Positions 1 through 9,390 are shown, counted from the first letter of the stretch. The stretch is 64,000 nucleotides of DNA from HXMU1428-3 sp965215715 (GCA_965215715.1 OZ244129.1:2852001-2916000); one strand, 5' to 3'. The notes: generated from the letters alone by a model not told the origin. A program made the numbers and translations.

Positions 1-247
1 GATCCAGGTCACCCACCGTAAAGGTGAACTTACCGGGGCTGACGAGGGACATGGTGGCAGGGCGTTTGCAAACGCTCATGCATTGCATCATTTTTAAGGC
101 AAAACGCTCTTCTAGGCCCTGTTCTTCCAGTTTGGTTTTTAAGATTTTCATCAAATCTCGGCCCGGGCGTCTTGGGTCGTCACTGTCTGCGTTTTTAGGG
201 CGACAGACGCCGCAAATGTAGATTTCAAGCTCTGGTGCGTTGGTCAT
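1..247 (-). CDS. DUF1636 family predicted metal-binding protein (C-terminus outside window)
   Basis: Reads leftward from an ATG at 247 and runs off the window edge after 82 codons. The N-terminus (MTNAPELEIYICGVCR) has Cys12 and Cys15, and a second pair lies at Cys56 and Cys60 (QCMSVCKR). This spacing resembles thioredoxin-fold [2Fe-2S] ferredoxins and matches the DUF1636 family. In alphaproteobacteria such proteins are often encoded beside cobalamin genes. Here the gene is divergent from cobC with 132 bp between the starts. The biochemical role is not established; a redox or metal role in corrin synthesis is inferred from position only. Confidence 0.8.
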   Translation of the reverse strand, partial: MTNAPELEIYICGVCRPKNADSDDPRRPGRDLMKILKTKLEEQGLEERFALKMMQCMSVCKRPATMSLVSPGKFTFTVGDLD

Positions 248-379
248 GAGGTCTCTTAATTATGTAATATAAGGGCGCAATTTGTCTTGAATTCATGGTT
301 CAGTCAAGCGAATTAGAATATTGCAGAAACAGGGGGCTTAAGGCATAGTATTGACAAGTTTAAGTTAAGGAGTTTCGGT

Positions 380-1390
380 ATGGTTGAGCATGGCGGTGAT
401 TTGGATCGTGCAATCAAGACATATGGGATTGAGCACTCAAAGTGGATTGATTTGTCAACCGGGATAAACCCTAATGGTTATGAGATAAAAGGGTTGCCGC
501 AATCTTGTTTTCATCATCTGCCCCAAAATCAAGATTTGGCTGTGTTAGAAGACGCGGCGCGCCAAGCTTATGGCGTTAAAAAAGGCATAGGGCTTATAGC
601 AGCACCTGGCTCTGAATTTTTAATCAATGCTTTGCCTCAAATTCGCCCCCGCTCAAAAGTAGCTGTGTTGTCTCCAACATTTTCATCACATGAAATGGCG
701 TGGCGGCGGTATGGTCATGATGTGCGCACGATTGATAGCATTGATAGTGTGAGTGATGATAGTGTTGTGGTGATGGTTAACCCGAATAACCCGGATGGGA
801 TGATCACCAAGCCAGGGGCGTTTAAAGCTTTGGCGCAAAAGCTTGAGGCACAGGCCGGGTTGTTGGTGCTTGATGAAGCGTTTGTTGATACCATTCCAGA
901 TGTGAGTTTTGTGCCGCATCACGATTTTAAAAATGTGATTGTTTTGCGCTCTATCGGTAAGTTTTATGGGCTTGCTGGCTTGCGGCTTGGGTTTGCCATT
1001 GGGGCCAATCGTTATTTGGAAAAATTACGCATGTTGTTGGGCGCTTGGGGTGTTTCTGGCCCGGCCATTGCCGTGGGGGCTCAAGTTTTGCAAGACGATG
1101 ATTGGTCCAAGACCATGCGTGCGGTGTTAAATCAGCAAAGTGCTCAGCATAAACAAGTGTTGGAAGAGCATGGGGTGAAACAAATTGGGGGTACCTCATT
1201 GTTTCACTTGATTGAATTAAACGATGCTCGCACATTACATGTAGAATTGGCCAAACGGGGCATTTGGACCAGAGTGTTTGATTATAGCCCGTTTTGGATG
1301 CGTTTGGGGCTTTGTAAAAGCCAGAATGAATTGTCTCGCTTTGGGCAAGCTTTGGGGGATGCGTTGGCTTCTATTGAAGCGGCTGCCTAA
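380..1390 (+). CDS. cobC: Threonine-phosphate decarboxylase (CobC; CobD of Salmonella)
   Basis: A 336-residue PLP enzyme of aminotransferase fold type I. It decarboxylates L-threonine-O-3-phosphate to (R)-1-amino-2-propanol phosphate, the arm attached to adenosylcobyric acid. The N-terminus (MVEHGGDLDRAI, then LSTGINPNGY) is characteristic of the family. The likely PLP-binding lysine is Lys194 in RSIGKFYGLAGLR, and the NPNNPDG substrate/PLP loop is present. AAGGAG lies about 8 bases before the ATG. It is followed 81 bp later by cobD, whose product uses this arm, so the two probably form an operon. Length is normal. Confidence 0.95.
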   Translation: MVEHGGDLDRAIKTYGIEHSKWIDLSTGINPNGYEIKGLPQSCFHHLPQNQDLAVLEDAARQAYGVKKGIGLIAAPGSEFLINALPQIRPRSKVAVLSPTFSSHEMAWRRYGHDVRTIDSIDSVSDDSVVVMVNPNNPDGMITKPGAFKALAQKLEAQAGLLVLDEAFVDTIPDVSFVPHHDFKNVIVLRSIGKFYGLAGLRLGFAIGANRYLEKLRMLLGAWGVSGPAIAVGAQVLQDDDWSKTMRAVLNQQSAQHKQVLEEHGVKQIGGTSLFHLIELNDARTLHVELAKRGIWTRVFDYSPFWMRLGLCKSQNELSRFGQALGDALASIEAAA

Positions 1391-1471
1391 GGGGGCTGTT
1401 TATTTAAAGGGTTTGACGCATTTTGTTCCGGTTTATGTCTTTAATTTTTAGTGATTTTTTAGAGAATTTTT

Positions 1472-2452
1472 ATGCCTGATTTGGAATTGAGGGCGCTTGT
1501 TTTGGTTCTGGCCATTTTGCTGGACTGGCTTATGGGAGACCCAAAACGGCTTTATCAGCATATTTTTCACCCGGTGCAATTTATGGGTGAGTTTTTGTCC
1601 TGGATGGAATCTGGACTTAACAAACCGCATGTGTCTTTTTTCAAGCAAAAGCTGCGCGGGACCATTGCTTTGTTTTTCTACCTTTTAATCTGGGTGCTGG
1701 TGGGTGTTGCTATTACCATTATGTGTGATCTGGCTGGCCTTTGGGGGTTAGGGTTAGAAATGCTGGTGGTGGCTGTGTTGCTCAGCGGGCGCTCGCTTTA
1801 TGATCATGTGAAAAATGTGTGCGAAGCGCTTAAATTTAAAACGGTTGAAGAGGCCCGTGTTGCCGTTGCGCACATTGTTGGGCGTGACCCGGCCGCGCTT
1901 GATGATCGCGGTGTGGCGCGCGCGGCCATTGAATCCGGGGCTGAGAATTTGTCTGATGGGTTTATTGGCCCAGTTTTGTTTTATCTTGTTGGTGGTTTGC
2001 CAGGACTGTTCCTTTATAAGGCGACCAACACGGCTGATAGTATGATTGGGCATAAAACACAGCGCTTTTTAGGGTTTGGATGGGCAGCGGCCAAACTGGA
2101 TGATGTGTTCAATTGGATCCCGGCGCGCTTAACCGGATTGATCATCGTTATCTTGGCGCACTTATTATGTGGGCGCGGTTCTGAGAGTTGGCGGGTGATG
2201 ATGAAAGATGCGCGCAAACATAGCTCGCCCAATTCAGGCTGGCCTGAATCAGCAATGGCTGGGGCGCTGGGTATTGCAGTGGCAGGCCCGCGGGTTTACC
2301 GAGATATGATGAAGCAAGATCCTTGGATTAATGCGCGGGGGCGGTTGGATGCGAGCGCGGAAGATATTTGGAACGCCTTGCGGGTGCTGAAGGCTGGGGT
2401 GTTTTTTCCTTTGCCATTTATTGCCGCTTTGGGATTGCTGGTTTTTCTATAA
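1472..2452 (+). CDS. cobD: Adenosylcobinamide-phosphate synthase (CobD/CbiB)
   Basis: A 326-residue inner-membrane protein that joins aminopropanol (phosphate) to the f side chain of adenosylcobyric acid. The start (LRALVLVLAILLDWLMGDP) and the AIESGAENLSDGFIGP and KATNTADSMIGH segments are typical of CbiB. Hydrophobic segments lie near residues 5-20, 65-110, 160-185, 225-245 and at the C-terminus. It is downstream of cobC on the same strand and converges with cobQ, 69 bp away. Named in the Pseudomonas denitrificans scheme; it must not be confused with Salmonella CobD. Confidence 0.95.
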   Translation: MPDLELRALVLVLAILLDWLMGDPKRLYQHIFHPVQFMGEFLSWMESGLNKPHVSFFKQKLRGTIALFFYLLIWVLVGVAITIMCDLAGLWGLGLEMLVVAVLLSGRSLYDHVKNVCEALKFKTVEEARVAVAHIVGRDPAALDDRGVARAAIESGAENLSDGFIGPVLFYLVGGLPGLFLYKATNTADSMIGHKTQRFLGFGWAAAKLDDVFNWIPARLTGLIIVILAHLLCGRGSESWRVMMKDARKHSSPNSGWPESAMAGALGIAVAGPRVYRDMMKQDPWINARGRLDASAEDIWNALRVLKAGVFFPLPFIAALGLLVFL

Positions 2453-2477
2453 AAAGGCCAGAATAAGTGTTTGGGCT

Positions 2478-2503
2478 GTGCCTTATCATTAAAGTTTAGG
2501 CAC
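2478..2503. other. Short hairpin between convergent cobD and cobQ
   Basis: GTGCCT and AGGCAC enclose a 14-base loop, so either strand could form a small stem. It sits between the two convergent stops and may be a weak bidirectional terminator. The sequence GTGCCTTA also resembles the ends of the long palindromic elements at 5302-5461 and 9391-9515, so an eroded copy is possible. Confidence 0.3.
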
Positions 2504-2521
2504 GCACCAAGTCTCATGGAG

Positions 2522-3973
2522 TTAAAGATCGTTTAGAAGCTTATCGATTTTCAGATGGGTGGCGAGATGGTTGGCGAGATCATCAAGGGTGTTCTCTATC
2601 ATGACATTATAGTTGATTGAGCTGCGGTGGGCTAGGTTAAGGGTTTGCAAAAAGGCGGTGCGGAAATGGTCTTCTTGGAACAGGCCATGTAAGTATGTGC
2701 CCATAATTGTTCCCGTTTCAGATTGGGCCCCTTCTGGCCCATCAGGTGTTGTGAACAGGGGATGGTCACAGTCATCCCCGTGCGTTTTGCCCATATGCAT
2801 TTCATAAGCTTTCACAGAGCGGCCTTTAAAAGTCGCTGTTGTTTGGGTCAGGGTTTTGGTGGGCTCTAATGTGGTTTCAATTTTGAGGAGGCTTAGGCCT
2901 TTTATCTCTTTGCAATCACTTTCAAGTTTCAAAGGGTCTTGAATGGTTGAGCCGAGCATTTGATAGCCCCCACATAAACCAAGCACAGAGCCGCCGCGGC
3001 GCACATGGGCTTTAATGTCTGTGTTCCAGCCTTGCTCATAAAGAAATTTCAAGTCCGATATGGTGGCTTTTGAACCAGCCAGAATGATTAGGTCAGCATC
3101 AAGGGGTAAAGGCGTGCCGGGTTTGATGAGCTCTAGTGTTACATTGGGTTCGGCTTTTAACGGGTCCAGATCATCGAAATTGGCGATGCGCGGTGTTATC
3201 GGCACGGCGATTTTTATGGTGCCAGAGGTTTGTGTTTGTGAGATTTCAAGATCTTGGCTGTCCTCTGCTGGCAAGAGGTTTGCCGCTTGAAACCAAGGAC
3301 AAACACCAAGGCTTGGCCAAGCAGTGTGCTTTGTAATGAGCTCTTGGGCTGTTGTGAACAGGCTTGGGTCACCGCGGAATTTATTGATGATGTAGCCTTT
3401 AATGAGTGCCCGTTCTTCTTGTGGCAATAAAGCATGGGTGCCAATAATGGAGGCTAGCACGCCGCCGCGGTCAATATCAGCAGCGAGATAGACAGGTATG
3501 TTTGCTGCCAAGGCAAAGCCCATATTGGCAATGTCGTTTTGCCTTAAGTTCATTTCAGAGGCAGACCCTGCCCCTTCAACAATAACCAAATCAGCGTCTT
3601 GTTTTAGCAATTCATAGCTTTGCAAAACCGGTTGCATCAGGCCTTGCTTTTGTTTGTAAAAGTCTTTGGCTTTAAACGAGCCCTTTCGTTGCCCTTGAAC
3701 GATGAGTTGACTGCCAGTTTCTCCTTCTGGTTTTAACAAGACAGGGTTCATGTGAGCGGTTGGCTCAGTTTTACAAGCAATGGCTTGTAGGGCTTGGGCG
3801 CGGCCGATTTCATCGCCATCAGCGGTAACAGCGGCATTGTTGGACATGTTCTGTGGTTTAAAGGGGCGCACCTTCAGGCCCTGATTGGTGTAATAACGGC
3901 AAAGCCCAGCGACTAGAAGAGATTTGCCCACGTTAGAGCCGGTGCCTTGGATCATGAAAGATTGAGCTGTCAT
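2522..3973 (-). CDS. cobQ: Cobyric acid synthase, glutamine-hydrolysing (CobQ)
   Basis: A 483-residue amidotransferase that amidates positions b, d, e and g of adenosylcobyrinic acid a,c-diamide. The N-terminal dethiobiotin-synthetase-like domain has the nucleotide loop GTGSNVGKS at residues 10-18, and KPQNMSNN follows as in other CobQ proteins. The C-terminal class I glutamine amidotransferase domain has its nucleophile at Cys334 in GLCGGYQMLG and a histidine in TYLHGLF. Length is normal. It is downstream of cobO on the same strand with one unrelated gene between them, so it may be read from the cobN/cobO direction or from its own promoter. Confidence 0.96.
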   Translation of the reverse strand: MTAQSFMIQGTGSNVGKSLLVAGLCRYYTNQGLKVRPFKPQNMSNNAAVTADGDEIGRAQALQAIACKTEPTAHMNPVLLKPEGETGSQLIVQGQRKGSFKAKDFYKQKQGLMQPVLQSYELLKQDADLVIVEGAGSASEMNLRQNDIANMGFALAANIPVYLAADIDRGGVLASIIGTHALLPQEERALIKGYIINKFRGDPSLFTTAQELITKHTAWPSLGVCPWFQAANLLPAEDSQDLEISQTQTSGTIKIAVPITPRIANFDDLDPLKAEPNVTLELIKPGTPLPLDADLIILAGSKATISDLKFLYEQGWNTDIKAHVRRGGSVLGLCGGYQMLGSTIQDPLKLESDCKEIKGLSLLKIETTLEPTKTLTQTTATFKGRSVKAYEMHMGKTHGDDCDHPLFTTPDGPEGAQSETGTIMGTYLHGLFQEDHFRTAFLQTLNLAHRSSINYNVMIENTLDDLANHLATHLKIDKLLNDL

Positions 3974-4054
3974 TTCATTGATTATCTCATTTTATTTTTA
4001 GTGTTTGGATTGTTTGTTTTGAAAGTTTGCTAATAAAAAACTTTCTAAAGCGTT

Positions 4055-4615
4055 TTAAGTGAAAAGGGATGAGATAAATCCTCGCTTTTTTGGTTCAATA
4101 ATTTGAAAATGGTCTACACAGTGAGGTTCTATATATTGATCATACCTGAAAAGAAGAAAAAGGTTTGCTGTTTCAATTGGAATTTCAAAAATATAATCAC
4201 AATTGTTTTCTGTTTTCTGTTTTTTAAAGTGAGTATTTTTAATTGTTTCTAAGCCTTCAGGTAATATGCCTGTTTCGGTTAAATCGAATTTGTCTTTCCC
4301 ATCACCAGCGTGGGTTATTTTCCAAATTGAATTGCCTTTGCTCCATAATTCCGCAGAAGACCACATGCATGTTTCATTGACATGGCACGTTATGAGATCA
4401 TATTTTTTTGATATTGTGGGTAATCGTTTGTGATTGTTTTCGATAAAATTTTCATCTTCTAACCATAAGATCGTCCAGTCGCTTTCGTGCATTTTTGTGA
4501 TCCAGGATTGATAATCGGGCATTTCTGTTTCTTTTTGTTCTAATTTTAGCCTGAACCCTTCTGCTAACTCTTCAGGAGTGCATTTTGCGCCAATATAATT
4601 TATTCGAAATCCCAC
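4055..4615 (-). CDS. Hypothetical protein inserted between cobO and cobQ
   Basis: A 186-residue soluble protein that I do not recognise. It has no signal peptide or membrane segment. It begins MGFRINYIGAKCTPEELAEGF and is rich in Asn, Lys, Glu and Trp, with several acidic/aromatic stretches (DWTILWLEDENFI, WSSAELWSKGNSIWK). Codon use is visibly more AT-rich than cobO and cobQ on either side, which suggests later arrival. A start at 4615 gives 52 bp to the end of cobO. Its only contextual link is its place inside the cobalamin run, which is not evidence of function. Confidence 0.65.
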   Translation of the reverse strand: MGFRINYIGAKCTPEELAEGFRLKLEQKETEMPDYQSWITKMHESDWTILWLEDENFIENNHKRLPTISKKYDLITCHVNETCMWSSAELWSKGNSIWKITHAGDGKDKFDLTETGILPEGLETIKNTHFKKQKTENNCDYIFEIPIETANLFLLFRYDQYIEPHCVDHFQIIEPKKRGFISSLFT

Positions 4616-4667
4616 TTTTGATCATGTTCCCTTTAAGTTTTACTACATCGAAATTTTTGGCAATGAT

Positions 4668-5276
4668 TTAATATTCAATACCGGCCTGGGCTTTGATGCC
4701 TTGTTCTTTAAAGGGGTGTTTGATCAGTTTCATCTCTGTGACCAGATCAGCGATTTCTATCAGCTCTGGTTTGGCATTGCGGCCAGTGACGATGATGTGT
4801 TTTTGAGGGTCGCGGGCTTTGAACGTTTCCAGAACCTCGTTTAAATCAAGATAATCATAGCGCAGAGCAATGTTGAGCTCATCGAGAATGACCATTTTAA
4901 TCTTAGGATTATTGATAAGCTCTTTGGCTTTCCCCCAAGCCTTTTTTGTCACTTCAATATCGCGTTCTTTGTCTTGGGTTTCCCAGGTAAACCCTTCGCC
5001 CATAGCATGAATTTCAACTTGGTCAGGGAACTTCATCAACACGTCCCGCTCACCTGAGGCCCAAGCCCCCTTGATAAATTGAACAACCCCAATGTTAAAC
5101 CCATGAGTGATGCCGCGCATGGCCATGCCAAAGGCAGCAGACGATTTACCCTTGCCAGTACCGGTGTGAACGATCAGCAAACCTTTGTCAGCGGTTTTGT
5201 CAGCCATTTTTTTATCATGCAGTTCTTTGCGCTTGACCATCTTGTCTTTGTGATAGTCGCTGTCAGCGTTGGTCAT
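4668..5276 (-). CDS. cobO: Cob(I)yrinic acid a,c-diamide adenosyltransferase (CobO/BtuR)
   Basis: A 202-residue ATP:corrinoid adenosyltransferase of the CobA/CobO/BtuR type, which places the 5-prime-deoxyadenosyl group on cobalt. The ATP loop is TGTGKGKSS at residues 38-46, followed by AAFGMAMRGITHG. VILDELNIAL and VTGRNAKPELIEIAD are the conserved C-terminal motifs. The lysine-rich N-terminus (about 30 residues) is normal for CobO. It lies downstream of cobN on the same strand, separated by a 160 bp palindromic element, and acts directly after cobalt insertion. Confidence 0.96.
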   Translation of the reverse strand: MTNADSDYHKDKMVKRKELHDKKMADKTADKGLLIVHTGTGKGKSSAAFGMAMRGITHGFNIGVVQFIKGAWASGERDVLMKFPDQVEIHAMGEGFTWETQDKERDIEVTKKAWGKAKELINNPKIKMVILDELNIALRYDYLDLNEVLETFKARDPQKHIIVTGRNAKPELIEIADLVTEMKLIKHPFKEQGIKAQAGIEY

Positions 5277-5301
5277 TTATTTTTCCTTTGTGGCTTGCTT
5301 C

Positions 5302-5461
5302 GTGCCTTAACTCTCATGGTTAGACTTTGGCATTTTCAGATAGCTTGTCAAGGGTTTCACTTGCGCTCCGGGATTCTTTCTTGGCGCTTTGGATGCCCAC
5401 CAGCAACCGCGTTGACAAGCCATTTAAAAATGCAAAAATCTCACCATGAGAGTTAAGGCAC
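5302..5461. repeat. Palindromic element A (160 bp) between cobN and cobO
   Basis: The left arm starts GTGCCTTAACTCTCATGGTT and the right arm ends with its near-complement. About 50 bases of each arm pair with six mismatches, around a roughly 60 bp centre. The right end is 3 bp from the cobN stop codon. The centre carries a 39 bp module (5373-5411) also present at 48421-48540. Same family and orientation as elements C and D; element B shares the GTGCCTTAA ends. Confidence 0.9.
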
Positions 5462-5464
5462 AGT

Positions 5465-8400
5465 TCAGTTTGAAGCATTTGTATTGAGGGATGTTAGATA
5501 ATTATACGTGCTGTTTCGTTTGGGTTGCCACAGGCCGTTGTCTATGGCGGCTTCAAAGATTTGGGCCATTTCTTCCAAGGCAGGTTGGTTGTTGGTTTTT
5601 AAAAAGTCATGCACTTGTTCGTCAACCAGGTACGCTTCAAACAAAGCTTCAAAATGGTGGGGCTCAACACTGTTGGTGAGCCGGGCGAACGCGGTTAGGT
5701 TGCTAACCGTGGCTAACATTTCGCTGGCACCTTTGTTGCCATGGCGCATGATGGACTGGATCCATTTTGGGTTGGCGGCGCGCCCGCGAACGATTTTGGC
5801 AATCTCTTGGGCAAGGGTTTGAACTTTTGGGTTTTCAGGGTTTGAGTGATCGTTGTGATAAACCTCAGGGGCTTTGCCGCCCACTTCCTCCACCGCGGCT
5901 GAAAGGCCGCCCTCGAATTGATAAAAATCTTCGCTGTCGAGCAAATCAAATTCGCGGCTGTCTTGGTTGTGAACCACAAGGTTGGTGGCTTTTAGCAGGG
6001 CTTTGAAATGGTCAAGGGCGGCTTTGCCGTCGCGGTCTTGGCCATAGGTGGTGCTTGAAGAGTGAATGTATTGTTCCGCCAATTGTTTGCGGGTCATCCA
6101 TTCACCTGATTGATGGATCATTTCTTTTAAACCGGCGCCATATTGCATGGTGGCTGAGCCAAAGATGCGTGCTTTTGCTTGCACGTTTGCCTCTTTTTCA
6201 CTCATGCCATTTTTAGCAAGCTCATCGGTTTTTTCTGTTACGGCTGCTTTCAGCGGGTTGGCGTTTTCATCTTCGTCTAAGTCTGCCACAGCATTGATCG
6301 CACTTTGCAACAGGTCAATTTGAGCTGGGAAAGCATCGCGGAAAAAGCCGGAAATACGCAAGATTAAATCGACGCGTGGGCGCTTTAATTCACTTAACGG
6401 AATAATTTCAAACCCTGTGACCCGGCGCGAGGTGCTGTCCCATGTGGGGCGGGCGCCTATAAAGGCCAGCGCTTGGGCCAGGTCATCACCGCCGGTGCGC
6501 ATGTTGGAGGTGCCCCAGGCGGAAAGGGCGATCTGTTTTGGCCAAGCCCCGTGGGTTTGGGTGTAGGCTTTTATGATCCGCTCGGCTGATTGCGCGCCCA
6601 GTTTCCAGGCGGTCTGGGTGGGGATGGTGCGGGTGTCGATGGTGTAAAAATTGCGGCCCGTTGGCAAAACATCTAACCGGCCACGGGTGGGGGCACCAGA
6701 GGGGCCTGGCGGAATGAACTTGCCATCAAGGGCGGTGATGACGCCGTTGATCTCATCTTGGCCGCAAGTTTCAAGTGTTGTGGTCAACTCCGTTTCTATA
6801 TAGCTGAGGACGCTTTGTGTCGCTTGCCAGTTTGGATCAGGCTCAGTGGTTTTGTTGATAAGGGTTTCAGATAGCATTTCTAATCGCTCAACTGTGTCGC
6901 CCGTGGAGCGCCAATTTTGGTCTGAAATGGTTGCTAATGCTTCTGGTTTTGGCCCGTGCCAAGGATCGCCCAGATTGGTGATGAGCGGATCGAATTTGAG
7001 GGATAAATCTTGTGCCAAGGCACGCAGCAAAGATTGGTCTTGTCCTTGCCCTTTGGCGCGCGGTAGGCGGGTGAGGGCTTGGAGTAGATTTGTTTTTTGC
7101 TGGCCCTTTGGGCTTTGGCCAAAAATATGCAGGCCGTCTCTGATTTGTAATTCTTTTAACTCACATAAGAAATTATCGAGCTTTTGTAATTTGGTGTCAG
7201 GGCAATCAGTGTCTTTGATATCGCATTCTTTGGACAGGCCAATGCGGCTGGCCAGATCAATAATTTCTTTGCCCAGCAAATTGATACGCCGTGGGTCAAC
7301 GCCGGCGGCTTCGTAATATTCATCCACCAGGCTTTCTAGGTCTTTTAGTGGGCCATAACTTTCCGCTCTTGTCAGGGGCGGGGTGAGGTGGTCGATGATA
7401 ACGGCACTGGTGCGGCGCTTGGCTTGGGCCCCTTCGCCTGGGTCATTGACAATAAATGGGTATATATGCGGGGTGGGGCCAAGGATCACTTCTGGCGCGC
7501 AGGTTTGTGACAAGGCCAGCGCTTTGCCGGGCATCCATTCTAAATTGCCGTGCTTGCCCATATGGATGATGGCCTGCATTTGAAACTGATGGCGCAAAAA
7601 CAGATAAAAAGCGATGTATTCATGGGTGGGGGGGATGGTGGCATCATGGTGAGATTGCTTGGCATCCAGTTTGGCCCCCCTGCCTGGTTGAATGCCGACC
7701 ATTAGATTGCCGTAAGAGATGGCGCGGATGGGAAAGCTGTTGGTGGTGGTATCAAAAGAAGGGTCGTCTTGTGGCAGGCCCCATCGCGCAATCACCTCAT
7801 CTTGGAAACTGTTTGGCAAATCTTGCCAATGCTCTAGATAGGTTTTTAAAGGCAAATGCTGCCATTGGTGTTTTTGGCTGGATGTGGTTTGCAGGCTTTC
7901 AATGAGCGCATTGCCAGTGGCGGGCAGGTCTTCAATATGAAAGCCTTCTTGGCGCATGTCTTGAGCCAGTTTTATGGTGCCTGCTGGTGTATCCAGGCCA
8001 ACCCCGTTGGCGATGCGGCCATCGGTTGAGGGGTAGTTGGATAAAATAAGGGCGATGCGTTTTTGGGTGCGCGGGGTGGTTTGCAAAGCGATCCAATTGG
8101 CAGCCAGGTCGCAGACAAATTTGCAGCGGTCGGCCTCAGGCTTGTGGCCAACCAAGTTGGTCTCCACCGCGTCATGGCGGCCAAGGTCAGCTTTAAAAGA
8201 AATCGCCCGGGTGGTGAGGCGGCCATCAATTTCTGGCAGGGCCACGTTCATGGCGATGTCGCGGGCAATGAGGCCGCGGTCGTTCTCTTGCCAGCTTTCC
8301 CTGTTGGAGCCTGAGAGAATGGCTTGGAATACGGGCACGTTTGTTTGGTCCAACACAGTGCCTTGCCAATCCGTGCCAGGGTTTGAAATGGCAAAGCTGG

Positions 8401-9346
8401 TGGTGTTGATCACCGCTGCGGGCGGGGCGTTTTTGAACAGGTGCTTGATGATGGTGGTGGCGGTTTCGTCTTTTAGGCTGGCGGCAAAAACGGGCAAGGG
8501 ATTGAGCCCGTTTGCCGTGAGATCTTTGATCAATTGATCAATGGGGGCCAGGTCGCCAGATTGGAGGAGGGCGCGGTAGAAGGTAATTGCCGTAATTGGG
8601 TTATTTAGTTGTGCTTTAGATTGCTCTTTTCTGTCCTTTAGCTTTCCCAAAGCCAAACCGGATGGAGCAACCGGGTTAGGATTTTCCCAAATCCCTGTTT
8701 GTAACTTCTCAAGGGTGAGGTTTGGTTCGCCTGGCCAATATAGCCCCGCTTTAGGTAGGGGTTTGGCCGGGGCCGGGCTCTTATGTGTTGGATCAATCAG
8801 GTGAGCGGCATAGGAGAGGAAATTGGTATAATTGTCTGGGCCGCCTTCTACCAAATAGGTCCATAATTGATCGGCTTGCACCGTCTCAATTGTTGAATAG
8901 GCATCAAGAGTTTCATCTTTATAAGCACTGCCAGAGATGACAGCCAGTTTGATGTTGTTGGCGCGTGCCAAGCGGGTGACTTCATCAAGGCCATATTGCC
9001 AATAAGAGGGGCCGCCAAGCACACGGATGATGATCAGTTTGGCCTGTGATAAGGTTTGTTCGATGTAAAGATCGACCGAATAGTTGTGGCTGAGGTTTAA
9101 AATGTTGGCCAGTCTCAGGCTGGGGAGAGTGGAGGGTTGTGCGTTATTTTTATTAGTTTCCTTCGCTTGGGCACTTTTACTCGCCTCCTTCGCACGGGCA
9201 TTTTTATTTGCCTCCTTCGCACGGGCTAGGCCAGCAATTTCTGTGTCAGCAGAGGTGAGCACGACAATATCGCCCGGCGTTTGGCCGAGGTCGATTGGAT
9301 CAGTGCCGTCATCGATGCTGCCAGCTTGTGCCGTAAGTAAGTGCAC
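5465..9346 (-). CDS. cobN: Cobaltochelatase subunit CobN
   Basis: A 1293-residue large subunit of the aerobic ATP-dependent cobaltochelatase, which inserts Co2+ into hydrogenobyrinic acid a,c-diamide with CobS and CobT (not in this window). Family hallmarks are IIHMGKHGNLEWMPGKA, HLTPPLTRAESYGPL, GGDDLAQALAFIGARP and the C-terminal MLATVSNLTAFA. The N-terminus MHLLTAQAGSIDDGTDPIDLG is typical. Between residues of about 40 and 70 there is an unusual insert of three 9-residue repeats (ARAKEANKN-like) encoded by 27 bp DNA repeats. Palindromic elements flank the gene on both sides: B upstream and A immediately after the stop. Confidence 0.96.
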   Translation of the reverse strand: MHLLTAQAGSIDDGTDPIDLGQTPGDIVVLTSADTEIAGLARAKEANKNARAKEASKSAQAKETNKNNAQPSTLPSLRLANILNLSHNYSVDLYIEQTLSQAKLIIIRVLGGPSYWQYGLDEVTRLARANNIKLAVISGSAYKDETLDAYSTIETVQADQLWTYLVEGGPDNYTNFLSYAAHLIDPTHKSPAPAKPLPKAGLYWPGEPNLTLEKLQTGIWENPNPVAPSGLALGKLKDRKEQSKAQLNNPITAITFYRALLQSGDLAPIDQLIKDLTANGLNPLPVFAASLKDETATTIIKHLFKNAPPAAVINTTSFAISNPGTDWQGTVLDQTNVPVFQAILSGSNRESWQENDRGLIARDIAMNVALPEIDGRLTTRAISFKADLGRHDAVETNLVGHKPEADRCKFVCDLAANWIALQTTPRTQKRIALILSNYPSTDGRIANGVGLDTPAGTIKLAQDMRQEGFHIEDLPATGNALIESLQTTSSQKHQWQHLPLKTYLEHWQDLPNSFQDEVIARWGLPQDDPSFDTTTNSFPIRAISYGNLMVGIQPGRGAKLDAKQSHHDATIPPTHEYIAFYLFLRHQFQMQAIIHMGKHGNLEWMPGKALALSQTCAPEVILGPTPHIYPFIVNDPGEGAQAKRRTSAVIIDHLTPPLTRAESYGPLKDLESLVDEYYEAAGVDPRRINLLGKEIIDLASRIGLSKECDIKDTDCPDTKLQKLDNFLCELKELQIRDGLHIFGQSPKGQQKTNLLQALTRLPRAKGQGQDQSLLRALAQDLSLKFDPLITNLGDPWHGPKPEALATISDQNWRSTGDTVERLEMLSETLINKTTEPDPNWQATQSVLSYIETELTTTLETCGQDEINGVITALDGKFIPPGPSGAPTRGRLDVLPTGRNFYTIDTRTIPTQTAWKLGAQSAERIIKAYTQTHGAWPKQIALSAWGTSNMRTGGDDLAQALAFIGARPTWDSTSRRVTGFEIIPLSELKRPRVDLILRISGFFRDAFPAQIDLLQSAINAVADLDEDENANPLKAAVTEKTDELAKNGMSEKEANVQAKARIFGSATMQYGAGLKEMIHQSGEWMTRKQLAEQYIHSSSTTYGQDRDGKAALDHFKALLKATNLVVHNQDSREFDLLDSEDFYQFEGGLSAAVEEVGGKAPEVYHNDHSNPENPKVQTLAQEIAKIVRGRAANPKWIQSIMRHGNKGASEMLATVSNLTAFARLTNSVEPHHFEALFEAYLVDEQVHDFLKTNNQPALEEMAQIFEAAIDNGLWQPKRNSTYNYLTSLNTNASN
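9146..9226. repeat. Three 27 bp tandem repeats inside cobN
   Basis: Units at 9146-9172, 9173-9199 and 9200-9226 share the pattern TTTTTATTxGCCTCCTTCGC followed by xxGGGC. They encode ARAKEANKN-type nonapeptides in the N-terminal part of CobN. Other CobN proteins generally have a short linker at this point, so this is probably a lineage-specific in-frame expansion. Confidence 0.85.
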
Positions 9347-9390
9347 AGTTGTTTTCTCCGGAAAGGGGTTGATTTATTGTTGGCTTGGGC

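Noticed and set aside
248..379. Possible cobalamin riboswitch upstream of cobC, and likewise upstream of cobP/cobT and cobN
   Set aside because: The gaps are too short for the usual B12 riboswitch of about 200 bases, and no B12-box-like core was seen in any of them.
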